Positions 1 to 9,769 of a DNA stretch of 64,000 bases are shown here, piece after piece; within the stretch, counting starts at the first letter, position 1; every line of letters begins with the position of its first letter. Position numbers and translations under genes: made by a program. The stretch comes from Serripes groenlandicus (lineage: Eukaryota > Mollusca > Bivalvia > Cardiida > Cardiidae). The notes beneath the pieces were generated by a model. The model made no database searches. It was not told where the DNA came from and was given only the letters and a program-made list of their open reading frames with translations. The stretch spans positions 13,878,973 through 13,942,972 of the forward strand of contig JASEVX010000003.1 in the NCBI GenBank assembly GCA_031761405.1. Reading direction: 5' to 3'.

Positions 1-77
1 TTTCAACTCTATTCAATAATTTTAAATTTTCTATAGTTCTGCTTAAATGTTTTCAAAGTCATTTTCAAAAGGGTTAA
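1..77 (+). mobile_element. pbM MITE, right half, cut by window edge
   Basis: The right arm of the dominant piggyBac-like MITE (pbM) begins the window: it reads TTTCAACTCTATTCAATAAT, then ATGTTTTCAAAGTC and ends in GGGTTAA at 71-77. In all pbM entries, orientation + means the TAGACGC-type end lies on the left and the CGACAA-type end on the right. Confidence 0.75.
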
Positions 78-104
78 CCATCGATGGACACTTAGTTTAA
101 ACTT

Positions 105-295
105 ATACATTTTACATCGATTGCGAAACAAGCTTTCAGCTTATATTAATCACGCTCGATGTCTGCTTCCTGGAGACTTAACCAGTACTCGCGCCGTTGG
201 TGTGGAAAATCCCAAAGTCAGGACCCGCTCATCACAGGACTCGAACCAGGGACCTTTGATATGAGAGGCTGACGATCTACCTCTGCACCACTGTC
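105..295 (-). mobile_element. tRNA-derived SINE, family A, minus strand
   Basis: Reverse-strand copy of the SINE at 3812-4018. Read on the minus strand it gives a tRNA-like head (CAGAGGTAGATCGTC, then a box B-like GGTTCGAGTCC), a body with GGATTTTCCACACC and GGAAGCAGACATCGAG, and a tail ATTGCGAAACAAGC read in reverse. Four copies of this family lie in the window and fix its boundaries. The pol III promoter boxes are an inference from resemblance. Confidence 0.8.
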
Positions 296-514
296 TTCCA
301 CAAGAAGACACTTGAATAAGTTACTTGGATCACTAGATTTGATACATAGATGATTGGTACCTATGTGAATCTCAGGCTAAGTACTATAATCACGTTTTAT
401 TCGCGTAATATTAATTTTCGCTAATATTCGTGAATTCATAATCAGCGCAAATAATGTATGGGATTTTTAGACATCTAAAAATATGCTATTTGAGCCTATT
501 TGATGATTATGTAC

Positions 515-605
515 TGGTGTAGGAAAGCCAGGAAAACATGGGTAGGTGCACTGACCGCCGTGATATGACCAAAGCTGTTGAAAGCGGCGTTAAACTCCAA
601 ACAAA
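515..605 (+). mobile_element. SINE 3' fragment, family C
   Basis: Contains GGTGTAGGAAAGCCAGGAAA, GACCGCCGTGATATGACC and GTTGAAAGCGGCGTTAAAC, matching the 3' half of the full SINE at 27433-27730. The tRNA-like head is missing, as expected for a 5'-truncated retroposon. From here to 1103 I see only AT-rich DNA with nothing recognisable. Confidence 0.7.
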
Positions 606-1103
606 CCTATTTGATAATTAATAGAATGTTATAATATAATATTTATATATTAATGATCTTAACTAATTTGTAACTGGTAGACTGCATTTTACCTTGAGTG
701 TTGACAATTTGGTACAAACCATGCAGTTACGATTTATAATAAGAGGTTTTTTCACACATATCCTTTATTGATTAGATTCTTTTAACAATTTAGCTTGTAA
801 ATGTCTGCACTAGTACCCCATGAAATTCTTACGTTAATATTGTCCCTATTTCAAACTAACCCCAGCTAAAGATAACGGATAAGTATTACGAAGTACCTTT
901 CCACTGACTGTGCTTTCGACCGGTGTGATGATAATGTTACACCAGTTTAATTAGACAATAACTGCCGGATTTTGACCTCCCGATTTCAAAGCATTTTAAA
1001 AGTATTGGAATAGATATGTTAATCTTGTTACCATACAATACAACAAATTGGGAACACCGAGGGAAAAAAGTATGGAAAATATCCATCAATAAAATGCTTA
1101 TTA

Positions 1104-1334
1104 TTAACCCTTTCCCTCATACGACAATTCTGCAGCAGACGACTTTGAACATATTTTGTCAAAAAATAGAAAATCTCTATAATTGAATGGATAACCTATG
1201 ACTAAAAGTGGAAATCATTGTGGCAAAAGGAGAAATTGTTCGTTTTGAGCAATTTCTTCTTTTGTCACTATGTTTTCAAAAAGCTGTCTGCTGCAGACGC
1301 ATCAATAAGTGTCTATATGAAGGAAAGGGTTTAA
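1104..1334 (-). mobile_element. pbM MITE, full copy
   Basis: TTAA at 1104-1107 and 1331-1334, termini CCCTTTCCCTCATACGAC and AAGGAAAGGGT. It carries the inner CTGCAGCAGACGACTTTG / GTCTGCTGCAGACGC arms and the central hairpin with TTGCTCG/CGTTTTGAGCAA. The length of 231 bp is typical of the family. No coding capacity; a trans-acting piggyBac-type transposase would be needed for movement. Confidence 0.9.
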
Positions 1335-1790
1335 TAGTGTTGAAAACATAGTGGCAAAAGGAGAAATTACTTATTATGAGCATTTTTCAACTCTTATTAT
1401 CTATTTATAATGTCATTTATAGAGACTTCCCATATGTTTGTCGATCCAGATACTTTTACTGTGGACAGATTAAACCTTTTCCATTTATACAATAGTTATA
1501 CAGTAAATTACTTTGTAAACATCAGAAAAGTCTCTTTAAATTTGATAGTACATGTACATGTATAATTATTAAAGAGATTCATTTTGAAAAAAATTATGAC
1601 AAAAGAAGAAATTGCTTATTATGGTAATTTCTCCTTTTGAGACAACATTTTCAAAAGTCATCTGTTATAGACGCAACAAAAATTGTGACAAAAGAAAAAA
1701 TTGCTTATAATGGTAATTTTTCCTTTTGATACAACATTTTAAAAAGTCATCTGCTATAGACGCATCAAAATATATCGGCATGTGGAAAAT
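1335..1790. mobile_element. pbM MITE debris, three decayed cores
   Basis: Three successive degraded pbM cores, each recognisable by GACAAAAGAAGAAATTGCTT and CTTTTGA.ACAACATTTTCAAAAGTCATCTG. Two near-identical neighbours (about 1595-1675 and 1682-1765) are spaced about 90 bp apart, so this looks like a small local duplication rather than independent insertions. Confidence 0.6.
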
Positions 1791-1982
1791 AGTTCAAGTA
1801 AGCAAAGGGATAGAATATCCCTGTAATGTATTGAAATCACCCATTAATCCAAAAACTACACAAAAAGGCCTTTATAGGCTGAATTGTGTCACGAAACCTT
1901 TAATCTTATACTATTTGGGTATATTATTAAAGCCTGTATTCTCACACAAAAATGGGATTGTAATATTAGATACTGTGTTTTC

Positions 1983-2217
1983 TTAATCCCTTTCCCACAT
2001 ACAGACGCTTTCTGATGCTTTTGCAGCAGACGACTTTTGAAAACATTGTGACAAAAGAAGAAATTGTTCATAATGAGCAATTTCCACTTTTGCCACAATG
2101 ATTTCAACTCTTTTTCAATAATTATTGTTTCATTAATAGAGAATAATAATTCCTTATTTATGTCTAGATGTTTTCAAAGTTGTCTGCTGCAGATTTGTTG
2201 TATGTGGGAAAGGGATA
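1983..2217 (+). mobile_element. pbM MITE, full copy, CACATA subfamily
   Basis: Begins TTAATCCCTTTCCCACATAC and ends TGTATGTGGGAAAGGGATAA. This is the CCCACATA/TATGTGGG terminal variant, distinct from CCCTCATA/TATGAGGG. The inner arms and central hairpin (AAATTGTTCATAATGAGCAATTT) are present. Confidence 0.85.
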
Positions 2218-2289
2218 ATACAATAACTGTTGTTGTTTTACCCTCGCCCTGATTTTGGTGACTGGATGCCTCCCCAGCAGACCTAATAT

Positions 2290-2462
2290 TACCTAATCAG
2301 AGCTCTAAGTAAGAGGCATTTTGCATATTCTGAAATTCTTATTTGACCCTCTGACCCTATGTTGTGGGTTCTCAAAGGAGACAATTTGTTTGAGTACCCA
2401 TATCATATCGTTTGGTAAGTTAATAAGAGAGATTTTGTTTTAAAGGGAGCTGTATTGACCTT
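2290..2462 (+). repeat. Dispersed repeat R (CCCTATGTTGTGGGT)
   Basis: Contains GACCCTCTGACCCTATGTTG followed by a TACCCA / AATAAGAGAGAT block. Related stretches occur near 9800-9910, 11870-12005, 19905-19990, 42060-42175, 44620-44760 and 60900-61030 in both orientations. I do not recognise the element type; no clear ends could be fixed. Confidence 0.5.
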
Positions 2463-2465
2463 AAA

Positions 2466-2661
2466 TTAACCCTTTGCCACATACAGACACATTGTGTCAA
2501 AAGGAGAATTTGTGGATAGTGATAATGCTCACAATGAGCAATTTCTCCTTTTGCCAACATGTTTTCACCACTATCGAATACACTTAGTTCCTTTAGTGTA
2601 TAGAGAAGTACCATGATACTTTCTGGAAGTTTTCAAATTTGTTGTATGTGGAAAAGTGCTA
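2466..2661 (+). mobile_element. pbM MITE, diverged
   Basis: TTAACCCTTTGCCACATACA at the left; GTTGTATGTGGAAAAGTGCT at the right. The centre retains ATGCTCACAATGAGCA and CTCCTTTTGCCAACATGTTTTC, but the left arm is scrambled. Confidence 0.75.
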
Positions 2662-2714
2662 AAGCAAAGAGATACATTTTCACAGCATATCATTTAGTAA
2701 CTCTTTCCAACATA

Positions 2715-2940
2715 GATTTTGAGCATCTGCCTCATGGTGCGTGATCACAGGTTCAATCCCTGGTTGGGTCATTCCAAAGACTTAAAAAATGAAGGTAATG
2801 GCTTACCCTCCTTGGCCCACAGGGCTGCGAGGTTAGCATTACAACTGACTAGTTGGTGTCAGGATAAATGGACCAGAAGTCCTGGTAACTTGATATAACT
2901 GAAAATTTGTTGAAAGCAGCGTAAAACAATCAACCAACAT
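2715..2940 (+). mobile_element. tRNA-derived SINE, family B, near full length
   Basis: A tRNA-like head with box B-like GGTTCAATCCC is followed by TTCCAAAGACTTAAAAAATG, then GGTGTCAGGATAAATGGACC, GATATAACTGAAAATTTGTT and GAAAGCAGCGTAAAAC with a CAATCAACCAA tail. Other family B copies lie at 38025-38145, 49985-50190, 51125-51375 and 57870-58030. The 3' tail is shared with families C and D. Confidence 0.8.
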
Positions 2941-3777
2941 ATATTTTCATGACATATTTAAGAAATAAACTATCAACAACCGTGGGTTATTGGCGAATAA
3001 CCAATGGTTTGGAGTTCTGATGCGCAGGAATTAACCACGAAGGCCTACGGCCTGAGTGGTTAATTACAACGCATCAGAACGACAAACCATTGGTTATTCC
3101 CCAATAAACCAAGGTTTTTGATAGTTTCATTTCGATTCTAACATGACCCGACACCTTAACAAAGGGAAATAAATGCACTATTTAGCAAACCAGTTTACCC
3201 ACCAGTTTGCTGTTCCATCAATTGTGACTACCCACTGCATTATACGCATAACTGCAGAAAAAAACGACAAAGAGGGGTAGACTCAGCAACAAGACAATGT
3301 AATTTTATTTAATTAATTATTTAGTTTTCATTGTACTATACAAGTTAACAATATGTATAGAATGAGTGTAGTGGAGCAGAATTATTCTATTCTGTTCTGC
3401 GGAACGAATGTCTACAGGGCTATGTCCGAAAATTCAGCGATTTGAGGACAAAGAAATTTTGCTGAAATTCCCCACACTTATAGAACTCAATGTGATCTAG
3501 GTCTGGGCGTGTTCGTTATATATGGGAAAAATCTAGTTTCAGAGATTTTTGAGGTTAAAACCTGAAAAATCGACATTTTCACAACATATTTCTGTAGATC
3601 TCGTACCAGCAAATAACGGAATCAGCTAGAAACCTGAAATTCAACCTAAAACTTGTCCGAGATCCAGTGCAAACAACGGTGTGTTTAGATTTCTGATACA
3701 TTTAGTTTGGATTCTTGGAGAAAGCTTTTAATAGGGGTTCTTAACTTAAACATTTTCTGTGGGCGTGACTAGGAAAG

Positions 3778-3804
3778 TGACGTCACGTGAGCGGTTTGAC
3801 GTCA
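3778..3804. promoter_or_regulatory. Paired CRE palindromes with overlapping E-box
   Basis: Two perfect TGACGTCA sites at 3778-3785 and 3797-3804, 19 bp start to start; the first overlaps CACGTG at 3784-3789. Such sites bind CREB/ATF and bHLH factors in animals. They lie inside a transposon-like segment just upstream of a SINE, so function is only a possibility. Confidence 0.35.
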
Positions 3805-3811
3805 TAACGTT

Positions 3812-4018
3812 ACAGTGGTGCAGAGGTAGAGCGTCGGCCTCTCGTATCAAAGGTCCCTGGTTCGCGTCCCGTGATGAGCGGGTCCTGTCTTTGAGATTTT
3901 TCCACACAAAACGGCACGAGTACTGGTTAAGTCTCCAGGAAGCAGACATCGAGCATGATTAATCCAAGCTGAAAGCTTGTTTCGCAATCGATGTAAAATA
4001 AATAAAAATAAAATAAAT
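3812..4018 (+). mobile_element. tRNA-derived SINE, family A, full length
   Basis: The head GTGGTGCAGAGGTAGAGCGT contains a box A-like element and GGTTCGCGTCC a box B-like element, with tRNA-like spacing. The body includes TTTTTCCACACAAAACGGCA and AGGAAGCAGACATCGAGCAT; the tail TTCGCAATCGATGTAAAATA runs into (AAATA)n. Expected to be pol III transcribed and mobilised by a partner LINE, which is not in the window. Confidence 0.85.
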
Positions 4019-4227
4019 AAAATATCGAGTCAGCCATTGCAGACGACGTAGTATACACATGTATGTTTCTTTACATCACGTGACGCTGAATGACAGGCTT
4101 ATACGCGGGGGGATAACCGGAATAGCCAATGTGAAAAGTAGTGCATTTCCATTGGTTATTGACGAATAATCAACGGTTATTTTCTTCGTTCTCTATAGGC
4201 AAGGAAAACAACGTCATGTTAGAATAT

Positions 4228-4294
4228 TAAATAACCCTTTCCACTCTCATATCTGCAGAGTCGTAAGAAAGCGTCTATATAAGGGAAAGGGGTA
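4228..4294. mobile_element. pbM MITE, internally deleted
   Basis: Both ends remain (TAACCCTTTCCACTCTCATA and TATAAGGGAAAGGGGTAA) with TCTGCAGAGTCGTAAGAAAG between them, about 67 bp. The whole hairpin core is lost. Confidence 0.6.
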
Positions 4295-4516
4295 AGTAGT
4301 AATTCATTTTTACAGCTTCATGATTATTATTTTAAGCTTATCACTTTTGACAAACACTAAGGAATTCATGTCCCTCTGTCTGTGTAAATAATTAAGATTA
4401 ACCTGGGCTCCAGTTGGGCGATATTGGGCTAATTTAACGTCTTACATTATATATATTATATAGGTACATATGTATAGGTACAATGTCAGACCCTGAGCTC
4501 TTGATGCCTTTGGGCT

Positions 4517-4570
4517 TTAACCCTTTCCCTCATATAGACACTTTCTGACGCCTGCAGCAGACGGCTTTTT
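4517..4570 (+). mobile_element. pbM MITE left end, cut by a Helentron-like element
   Basis: TTAACCCTTTCCCTCATATA through GCAGCAGACGGCTTTTT, a normal left arm that stops at the T-run where the element at 4571 begins. The matching right half is not seen on the other side; a separate pbM copy begins there at 5550. Confidence 0.8.
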
Positions 4571-5549
4571 ATACGCCCGTATTATAGTTTTACCTGCGCG
4601 TACGGGCGGGCTGGCGGGCGGCGTCTAGTACGTTGTCAGCTAAATAACTTTAGAAGCCTTTGTCCAATCATCACCAAATTTGGTCAGAATGTGAATTGGA
4701 ATAAGATCTCGGACAAGTTCGATAACTAGCCATATCGCTTAAGTCAATCGAGTTATTGCTCTTTAATTATAGAAATTACCTAAAATTAGTCTAGTCAGCT
4801 CAATAACTTTAGAAGCCTTTGTCCAATCATCACCAAATTTGGTCACAATGTGTATTGGCATAGTATCTCGGACAAGTTTGATAATTAGCCATATCGCTTT
4901 AGTCAATTGAGTCTAGTTATCGCTCTTTAATTATAGAAACTACCTAAAATTGGTCTTGTCAGCTCAATAACTTTAGAAGCCTTTTATCCAATCATCACCA
5001 AATTTGGTCAGAATGTGTACTGGCATAATATCTCGGACAAGTTTGATAACTAGCCATATCGCTTTAGTCAATCGAGAGTTATCGCTCTTTAATTATAGAA
5101 ATTACCTAAAATTGGTCTTTTCAGCTCAATAACTTTCTAAGGAGCCTTTATTTTAAATCCAATCATCACCAAATTTAGTCGGAATGTGTATTGGCATAAT
5201 ATCTCGGACAAGATCGATAACTAGCCATATTACTCTAGTCGATAGAGAGATATTGCCCTTTAATTATAGAAATTACCTAAAATTGGTCTTGTCAGCTAAA
5301 TAACTTGTGAAGCCTTTATCCGATCATCCCCAAATTTAGACAATATGTTGATGGGCAGAATATCTGAAGTTGGTCAGGTTTGATAACTTGCAACGTTATC
5401 TTAGTCACTACACAATTATGTCCCTCAAAATGGCCAAAACTGTACTAACAGTGTCCGCTCTCTAAGTTTGGCTGATGTACAACCAATTATCACTATACTT
5501 GGTCTCATAAAACAGGACGGGCGTATTTTGTGACATTTGACGCTCTTGT
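4571..5549 (+). mobile_element. Helentron/pearl-like element H1 with tandem core
   Basis: The left subterminal ATACGCCCGT (4571-4580) is complemented by ACGGGCGTAT near the right end (about 5518-5527). The core has five units of about 158-171 bp, each beginning near CAGCTAAATAACTTTAGAAG (about 4636, 4794, 4958, 5120, 5291). The right end is GCGT...ACGC followed by TCTTGTT. Subterminal inverted repeats, a tandem core, a 3' hairpin and T-rich insertion sites fit the pearl elements of bivalves and HINE-type non-autonomous Helentrons. No Rep/helicase coding is present. Confidence 0.6.
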
Positions 5550-5779
5550 TTAACCCTTTCCCTCATGCAACAATTCTGCAGCAGACGACTTTGAACGTAT
5601 TTTGTCAAAACATAGAAAATCTCCATATTTTAATGGATAACCTATGACAAAAAGTGGAAAACATTGTGGCAAAAGGAGAAATTGCACGTTTTGTGCAATT
5701 TCTTCTTTTGTCACTATGTTTTCAAAAAGCCGTCCGCTGCAGAGGCGTCAGAAAGCGTCTAAATGAGGGAAAGGGTTAA
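5550..5779 (-). mobile_element. pbM MITE, full copy, GCAC/GTGC hairpin
   Basis: TTAA at both ends, left CCCTTTCCCTCATGCAACAA and right AAATGAGGGAAAGGG. The central hairpin reads TTGCACGTTTTGTGCAA instead of the commoner TTGCTCGTTTTGAGCAA, a matched change in both arms. It abuts H1 directly. Confidence 0.9.
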
Positions 5780-5890
5780 AACATGGTGACAAAAACAGAA
5801 ATTTCTCTAAACGAGCAATTTCTCCTTTTGTCACCATGTTTTCAACTCTATTCAATTATTGTAATTCATTTTAAAGGGAGTTTCCATTTT
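5780..5890. mobile_element. pbM MITE, left part, split by H2
   Basis: Core GTGACAAAAACAGAAATTTC and GAGCAATTTCTCCTTTTGTC up to a TTTTT run at 5887-5891. The likely remainder is at 6612-6702. Confidence 0.7.
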
Positions 5891-6609
5891 TAGCTCACCT
5901 GTCACGTAGTGACAAGGTTATAGCTTTTGTGATCGCCCTTTGTCCTTCGTACGTTGTCCATCCACAATTTCTTGTGAACACGATACAGTCTTCATTTATT
6001 ATCCGATGTTTACCAAACCCATTCAGTAGCTAGATATACATGAGAGCTCGGTTTCTTTCGAAAACCAGCTAGATCCATCCATGCATGACGGGATTATGGC
6101 CCTTTAAAATTGGCAAAATTGCTATAATTGACCTTATGAACAAGTTAAAGTCATCATTTATTATCCGATGTTTACCAACTTATACAGTAGCTAGATATAC
6201 ATGAGAGCTTGGTTCCTCTCGAAAACCAGCCAGATCTGTTTATGCATGACTGGATTATGGCCCTTTAAAATTGGCAAAATTGCTATAATTGACCTTGTGA
6301 ACATGATAAAGTCATCATTTATTATCTGATGTTTACCAACTTATACATCAGTAGCTAGATATACATGTTGAAAAACAGCCAGATCCGTCATGCATGACTG
6401 AATTATGGCCCTTTAAAATTGGCAAAATAGTTATAACTGACTTTGTGACACGATAAAAACTTCATTTATTTGTCACATGCTCTGTCAGATTCCTTCAAGC
6501 CATGCTGATTAATCAGACACTATGGCCGCAAGGGGGTGGGGCTTATATGGCTAAAGTGAAAACAAATAAAATCAGGTGAGCGATATAGGGCCATCATGGC
6601 CCTCTTGTT
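5891..6609 (+). mobile_element. Helentron/pearl-like element H2
   Basis: The left end has GCTCACCTG (5893-5901) plus a small hairpin GTCAC-GTA-GTGAC; CAGGTGAGC (about 6573-6581) is the inverted partner. The core has about 3.5 units of about 161 bp, each with TTATTATCCGATGTTTACCA (about 5993, 6154, 6316). The 3' end has a perfect stem AGGGCC-ATCAT-GGCCCT (6587-6603) directly followed by CTTGTT. It is inserted within the pbM copy 5780/6612. Confidence 0.7.
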
Positions 6610-6611
6610 GT

Positions 6612-6702
6612 TTAAGGTATTGTTTCCTCTTGTTAAAAATTGTATGTCTGCTACTGATCAGTCTGATGTGTCAGAATGTGTCTGTATGTGGGAAAGGGTT
6701 GA
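6612..6702. mobile_element. pbM MITE, right part
   Basis: TGTCTGCTACTGATCAGTCT is followed by TCTGTATGTGGGAAAGGGTT. Interpreted as the distal part of the copy interrupted at 5890, although the junction sequence is decayed. Confidence 0.55.
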
Positions 6703-6913
6703 AATCGAAGCGGTCAAAGTTAAAGTCAAGGGTTACTTGATTGAAACAGGGTGGGTCTGGGGTAACCAGGAATAGACTTATGGTAGGCAAATAAATCCGT
6801 CTCCTGTAAACAGATAAAGTACCTGTAAAACAAAGCTGTTTGTAATAACTTCAGTTCAGCTTTGCACTGAAGATTGTGGAAAAAGATCTACCATGACCAA
6901 GTGGTAAGTGTGC

Positions 6914-7143
6914 TTAAACCTTTCCCTCATACGACAATTCTGCAGCAGACGACTTTGAACGTATTTTGTCAAAAAATAGAAAATCTCCATAATTGAATAG
7001 ATAACCTATGACAAAAAGTGGAAAAAATTGTGGCAAAAGGAGAAATTGCACGTTTTGTGCAATTTCTTCTTTTGTCACTATGTTTTCAAAAAGCCGTCTG
7101 CTGCAGAGGCGTCAGAAAGCGTCTATATGAGGTAAAGAGTTAA
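6914..7143 (-). mobile_element. pbM MITE, full copy
   Basis: TTAA at 6914 and 7140, left AACCTTTCCCTCATACGACA, right TATGAGGTAAAGAG. The hairpin is GCACGTTTTGTGC. The right TTAA is shared with the next copy. Confidence 0.88.
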
Positions 7144-7229
7144 ACCTTTCCCAAATGCAGCAAATCTGCAGCAGACGACTTCGAAAATGTCTACCTAAAG
7201 AATATGGTAAATCTCTATAATTGTTGGTA
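7140..7229 (-). mobile_element. pbM MITE, left half, split by H6 copy 1
   Basis: TTAAACCTTTCCCAAATGCA, CTGCAGCAGACGACTTCG and AAATCTCTATAATTGT; continues at 8277-8400 after the inserted element. Confidence 0.8.
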
Positions 7230-8276
7230 CAAGAGAAAGTTGATGCAAGGCATCAATGTCGCCGGAAAAGACTGCATTGATTGATTTATGCATTCTTGAC
7301 TTTCCTTAGTCTATTCAAACATTAGGAACGTTGAAATGAAAACATTTGCTTATAAATTATATACACATATCTATACATTAGGGTATCTATAAAAAATTAA
7401 CGAAATGTGTACACATTTATCTTGGCTTAAATTTAATTTTGCTGTTGTTACTTATTTAAATAATAGTATTCATTCATATAATTTCAATGTTTGTCATTCT
7501 TATTCGAATCACAAGGTAAATATCCTGGTATTGCTTTAAAGGGAGGTAATTTGAAGAAAACAAAAGTCTTCAAAAGGAGAAATATATCAGCATTACTTAC
7601 CGTCTACAGTTTAAATTGTTCTATTGTTTGTGGATTTAAAAATGTTCTTTTTTTCTTATTTCTACATGTACAACGAAATATTGCGGCTTCTCTTTGACGC
7701 TTTGCGTCAAACATTCGTCTTGTACTTGTCTAAAATAAAATAATATCACTCGCTTTTTCATATCGAAATGCGCATGCGCGAAAATCGATGTTAAAGGTCA
7801 CGAAACTACACAACAGAATAGGGTCTATATTTAGCTTAGAAACAGTTCCTACTTTAGATATTCATGGATTAACATTATTAAATGAATTCTACACAAATCA
7901 AGACATCTCTTTGAACATGAAAACAACATTTAGTAAGTTAAAATTGCTATTAAAAGGAGAATCCGAAATTGACCTCAATGATGACACATAAGAGTCTGCA
8001 TTAGGGGTGTTGGTTCACGTCTTGAAGGGACCACTTTTGTCTTCGTAAATAAGACAAAAAACTTAAATGCGAGTGAAATAAAAAAAAACTGCAAACATTA
8101 AAAAATCGGAATATTTATTTCATTTTAGATGTGTCATTTATTAGTGTTCGTAAACAACCACAATTGTAATATGTTCAAATCATCTAGATTTGTTTCTTTC
8201 TAATAATAAGCCGCCCTCCCATGTGATTTCCGAAAAGCTATTAAAAATAGAAGTCGCGGGCTTCTGCCCGGCGACT
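7230..8276 (-). mobile_element. Helentron-like element H6, copy 1 (minus)
   Basis: The right end (5' on the minus strand) is AGTCGCCGGGCAGAAGCCCG, a strong hairpin GGGC-AGAA-GCCC with flanking GTCGC/GCGAC. The left end (3' on the minus strand) is the complement of TTGATGCCTTGCATCAACTT followed by TCTCTTGT, again a hairpin (GATGC-CTT-GCATC) before CTTGT. CCGGCGAC near the 3' end inverts the 5' TCGCCGG. Two + strand relatives are at 34128-36813 and 39631-41154. The ORFs inside are not conserved as protein and look incidental. Confidence 0.65.
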
Positions 8277-8400
8277 AATAATTACTGAAAAAAGTTGAAA
8301 ACAATGTGGCAAAAGGAGATAATATTATATTTGCTCCATTCGTCATGATGTTTTCAAAAGTCGTCTGCTGCATATGCGTCAAAATACATCTATAGGTTAA
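8277..8400 (-). mobile_element. pbM MITE, right half
   Basis: AATTACTGAAAAAAGTTGAA, TGGCAAAAGGAGATAATATT, ATGTTTTCAAAAGTCGTCTG and CATCTATAGGTTAA. It completes the copy begun at 7140, so the interval 7230-8276 is an insertion. Confidence 0.75.
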
Positions 8401-8424
8401 TTTGAGAGGCTTCACAGGTATCAT

Positions 8425-8520
8425 ACCGAAGCGACCATGTACAGTCAAACTTGCGATCAGCAGCCACCCAAGGGACATGATGAAACTGGCTACTTAAGAC
8501 AGGTGGCTGCTTATCACAAG
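8425..8520. mobile_element. Small fold-back, TACAGTCAAACTTG-type end
   Basis: TACAGTCAAACTTGCGATCA plus GCAGCCACC pairs with GGTGGCTGCTTATCACAAGT downstream. The same terminal sequence occurs at 9377 and 27147. The TA-CAGTCAAAC start suggests a Tc1/mariner- or pogo-type MITE with TA target sites, which is an inference. Confidence 0.45.
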
Positions 8521-8870
8521 TTTCATGACTTGGTCGGATTTGTTCAAGTCAGTTGACATAATATTACATATGTAACTGTTAGGAATAGTCATTACATTAC
8601 AAATTGTAAATTGTCTTTATAAACTTGTATTTAAACATTGTTATGAAGATTTGTAGCTTTTTTCTATCAAATATTTCATTGTGCTATCCATTATTTAGTT
8701 TAAACCGACGTTTACAACTAACGTGACTATCAAATATTTTTTTACTTCACTTTGAAATTCACCGAATAACATATCCGGAAAAAATAGCGTCCGAATCTAC
8801 GTCTACTTCTTGCAGAAAGTTTTACTCGATAATCTTTAGATTTAAAATGGAAATGGCAATATAAATTTAC

Positions 8871-8978
8871 TTGGGGCTTCAAGTGGACATTAACTTTCGT
8901 TTTAACATATAAATGTACTGTCTTTCGGTCTAAATCGCTCATAAATGTCTTTTTCAATTTATCAATTTTGCCCGACAT
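8871..8978 (-). CDS. Candidate first coding exon, unknown protein (weak)
   Basis: On the minus strand an ATG at 8978 opens 36 codons, starting MSGKIDKLKKTF and ending HLKPQ, then GTAAAT, a usable splice donor at a phase-0 boundary. The peptide is rich in K, D and V with ordinary codons and is not part of any repeat I see. The frame stays open past the donor, and there is no second exon or promoter evidence. I do not recognise the protein. It may be a chance ORF. Confidence 0.25.
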
Positions 8979-9174
8979 CGTAAACAGAAAATAAACCAAA
9001 ATCGCAACTTTTTGTTGATGAATCATACAACTATCATTCGGCACACGTCGGCTGTTTTCGGTAACCTAGATCTAACATGTAAACAGATTACGCGTATGAA
9101 AAATGTGATTGTCACAGTATGCTTTATTACCTGTATGTATTAAACACCGATCATTTAACACCTTGCAATCCAAG

Positions 9175-9377
9175 TCGTGTGTGTGGTTGATTGACCGTTG
9201 AACACAATAAGATTACAGTTAATCTCGACCAATTAGTGTGGCCGCTGGCCGCGTTTCAAAGGGGACCGCTGATCAAGGCAGTTTATAGAGTATAATTGGT
9301 TGGGAGGGATTTAAAGTGACCGTTTAACGCCGGTGACCGCTGATCGCATGTGACCGCTCACACAAGTTTGACTGTAG
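9175..9377 (+). mobile_element. Dispersed element with CAAGTTTGACTGTA end
   Basis: Shares GATTGACCGTTG, GTTTCAAAGGGGACCGCTGA, TCAAGGC.GTTTAT and terminal CACAAGTTTGACTGTA with the reverse-oriented copy at 27147-27370. Possibly a non-autonomous TA-inserting DNA transposon; the left end is not resolved. Confidence 0.5.
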
Positions 9378-9397
9378 TTTGAGGGTTCGAAGAGTTG

Positions 9398-9525
9398 TAA
9401 CCCTTTCCCACATACAACAAATTTGCAGCAGAATTTGGAAACATCGTGGCAAAATATGAAAAACGTCTGTTAATGTAACTATAATTATTGAATAGAGTTG
9501 CTGTGTCATAGTGGAGAGGTATGTT
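9398..9525 (-). mobile_element. pbM MITE, partial
   Basis: TAACCCTTTCCCACATACAA, TTTGCAGCAGAATTTGGAAA and AACTATAATTATTGAATAGA; the right half is lost. Confidence 0.75.
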
Positions 9526-9663
9526 TCCAATATGAATTGTGTACATGACACATTGGTTTAATTCAAGCCCTGAAATCTTATCTACGTCCCTGCTGAAATT
9601 AATAAAAAGATGTTTTCGTTAAAAATAATAAATGAAAGTCAAATTAATTTGTGTTTTCTACAG

Positions 9664-9719
9664 AAATCATGCAACAAATAATGGAAAATATAAGAAAACA
9701 GTCCTCCAACTCAAAATGA
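9664..9719 (+). CDS. Candidate terminal exon (weak)
   Basis: A good acceptor, TTTGTGTTTTCTACAG, ends at 9663. Two bases then lead into a frame that reads IMQQIMENIRKQSSNSK and stops at TGA 9717-9719. AATAAA occurs downstream at about 9893. The region is free of the repeats seen elsewhere. No upstream exon of the gene was found, so this remains a splice-signal-based guess. Confidence 0.25.
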
Positions 9720-9769
9720 CATTTATTGTTGAGGCCTTGATAACTAATCATTTTCAACACATCTCTTAG

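Larger units (their letters stand above)
2978..4178. mobile_element. Non-autonomous TIR element with nested SINE
   Basis: Left end AACCGTGGGTTATTGGCGAA and the reverse complement of the right end (AACCGTTGATTATTCGTCAA) match well, giving inverted termini of about 31 bp about 1.2 kb apart. The first 140 bp (2978-3117) are themselves a fold-back with arms of about 47 bp around AACCACGAAGGCCTACGGCC. A further 13-bp inverted pair, ATTCTAACATGAC (about 3136) and its complement (about 4214), lies outside the right end. There is no transposase. A family A SINE is inserted at 3812-4018. Superfamily not determined. Confidence 0.6.

Noticed and set aside
3746..3962. Overlapping 67-codon ORFs on both strands
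   Set aside because: They coincide with the family A SINE and recur with it elsewhere.
8742..9044. 100-codon minus-strand ORF as a full gene
   Set aside because: Beyond the possible 36-codon exon the remainder is lysine/arginine-rich without a recognisable domain; no promoter or poly(A) logic supports a single-exon gene.
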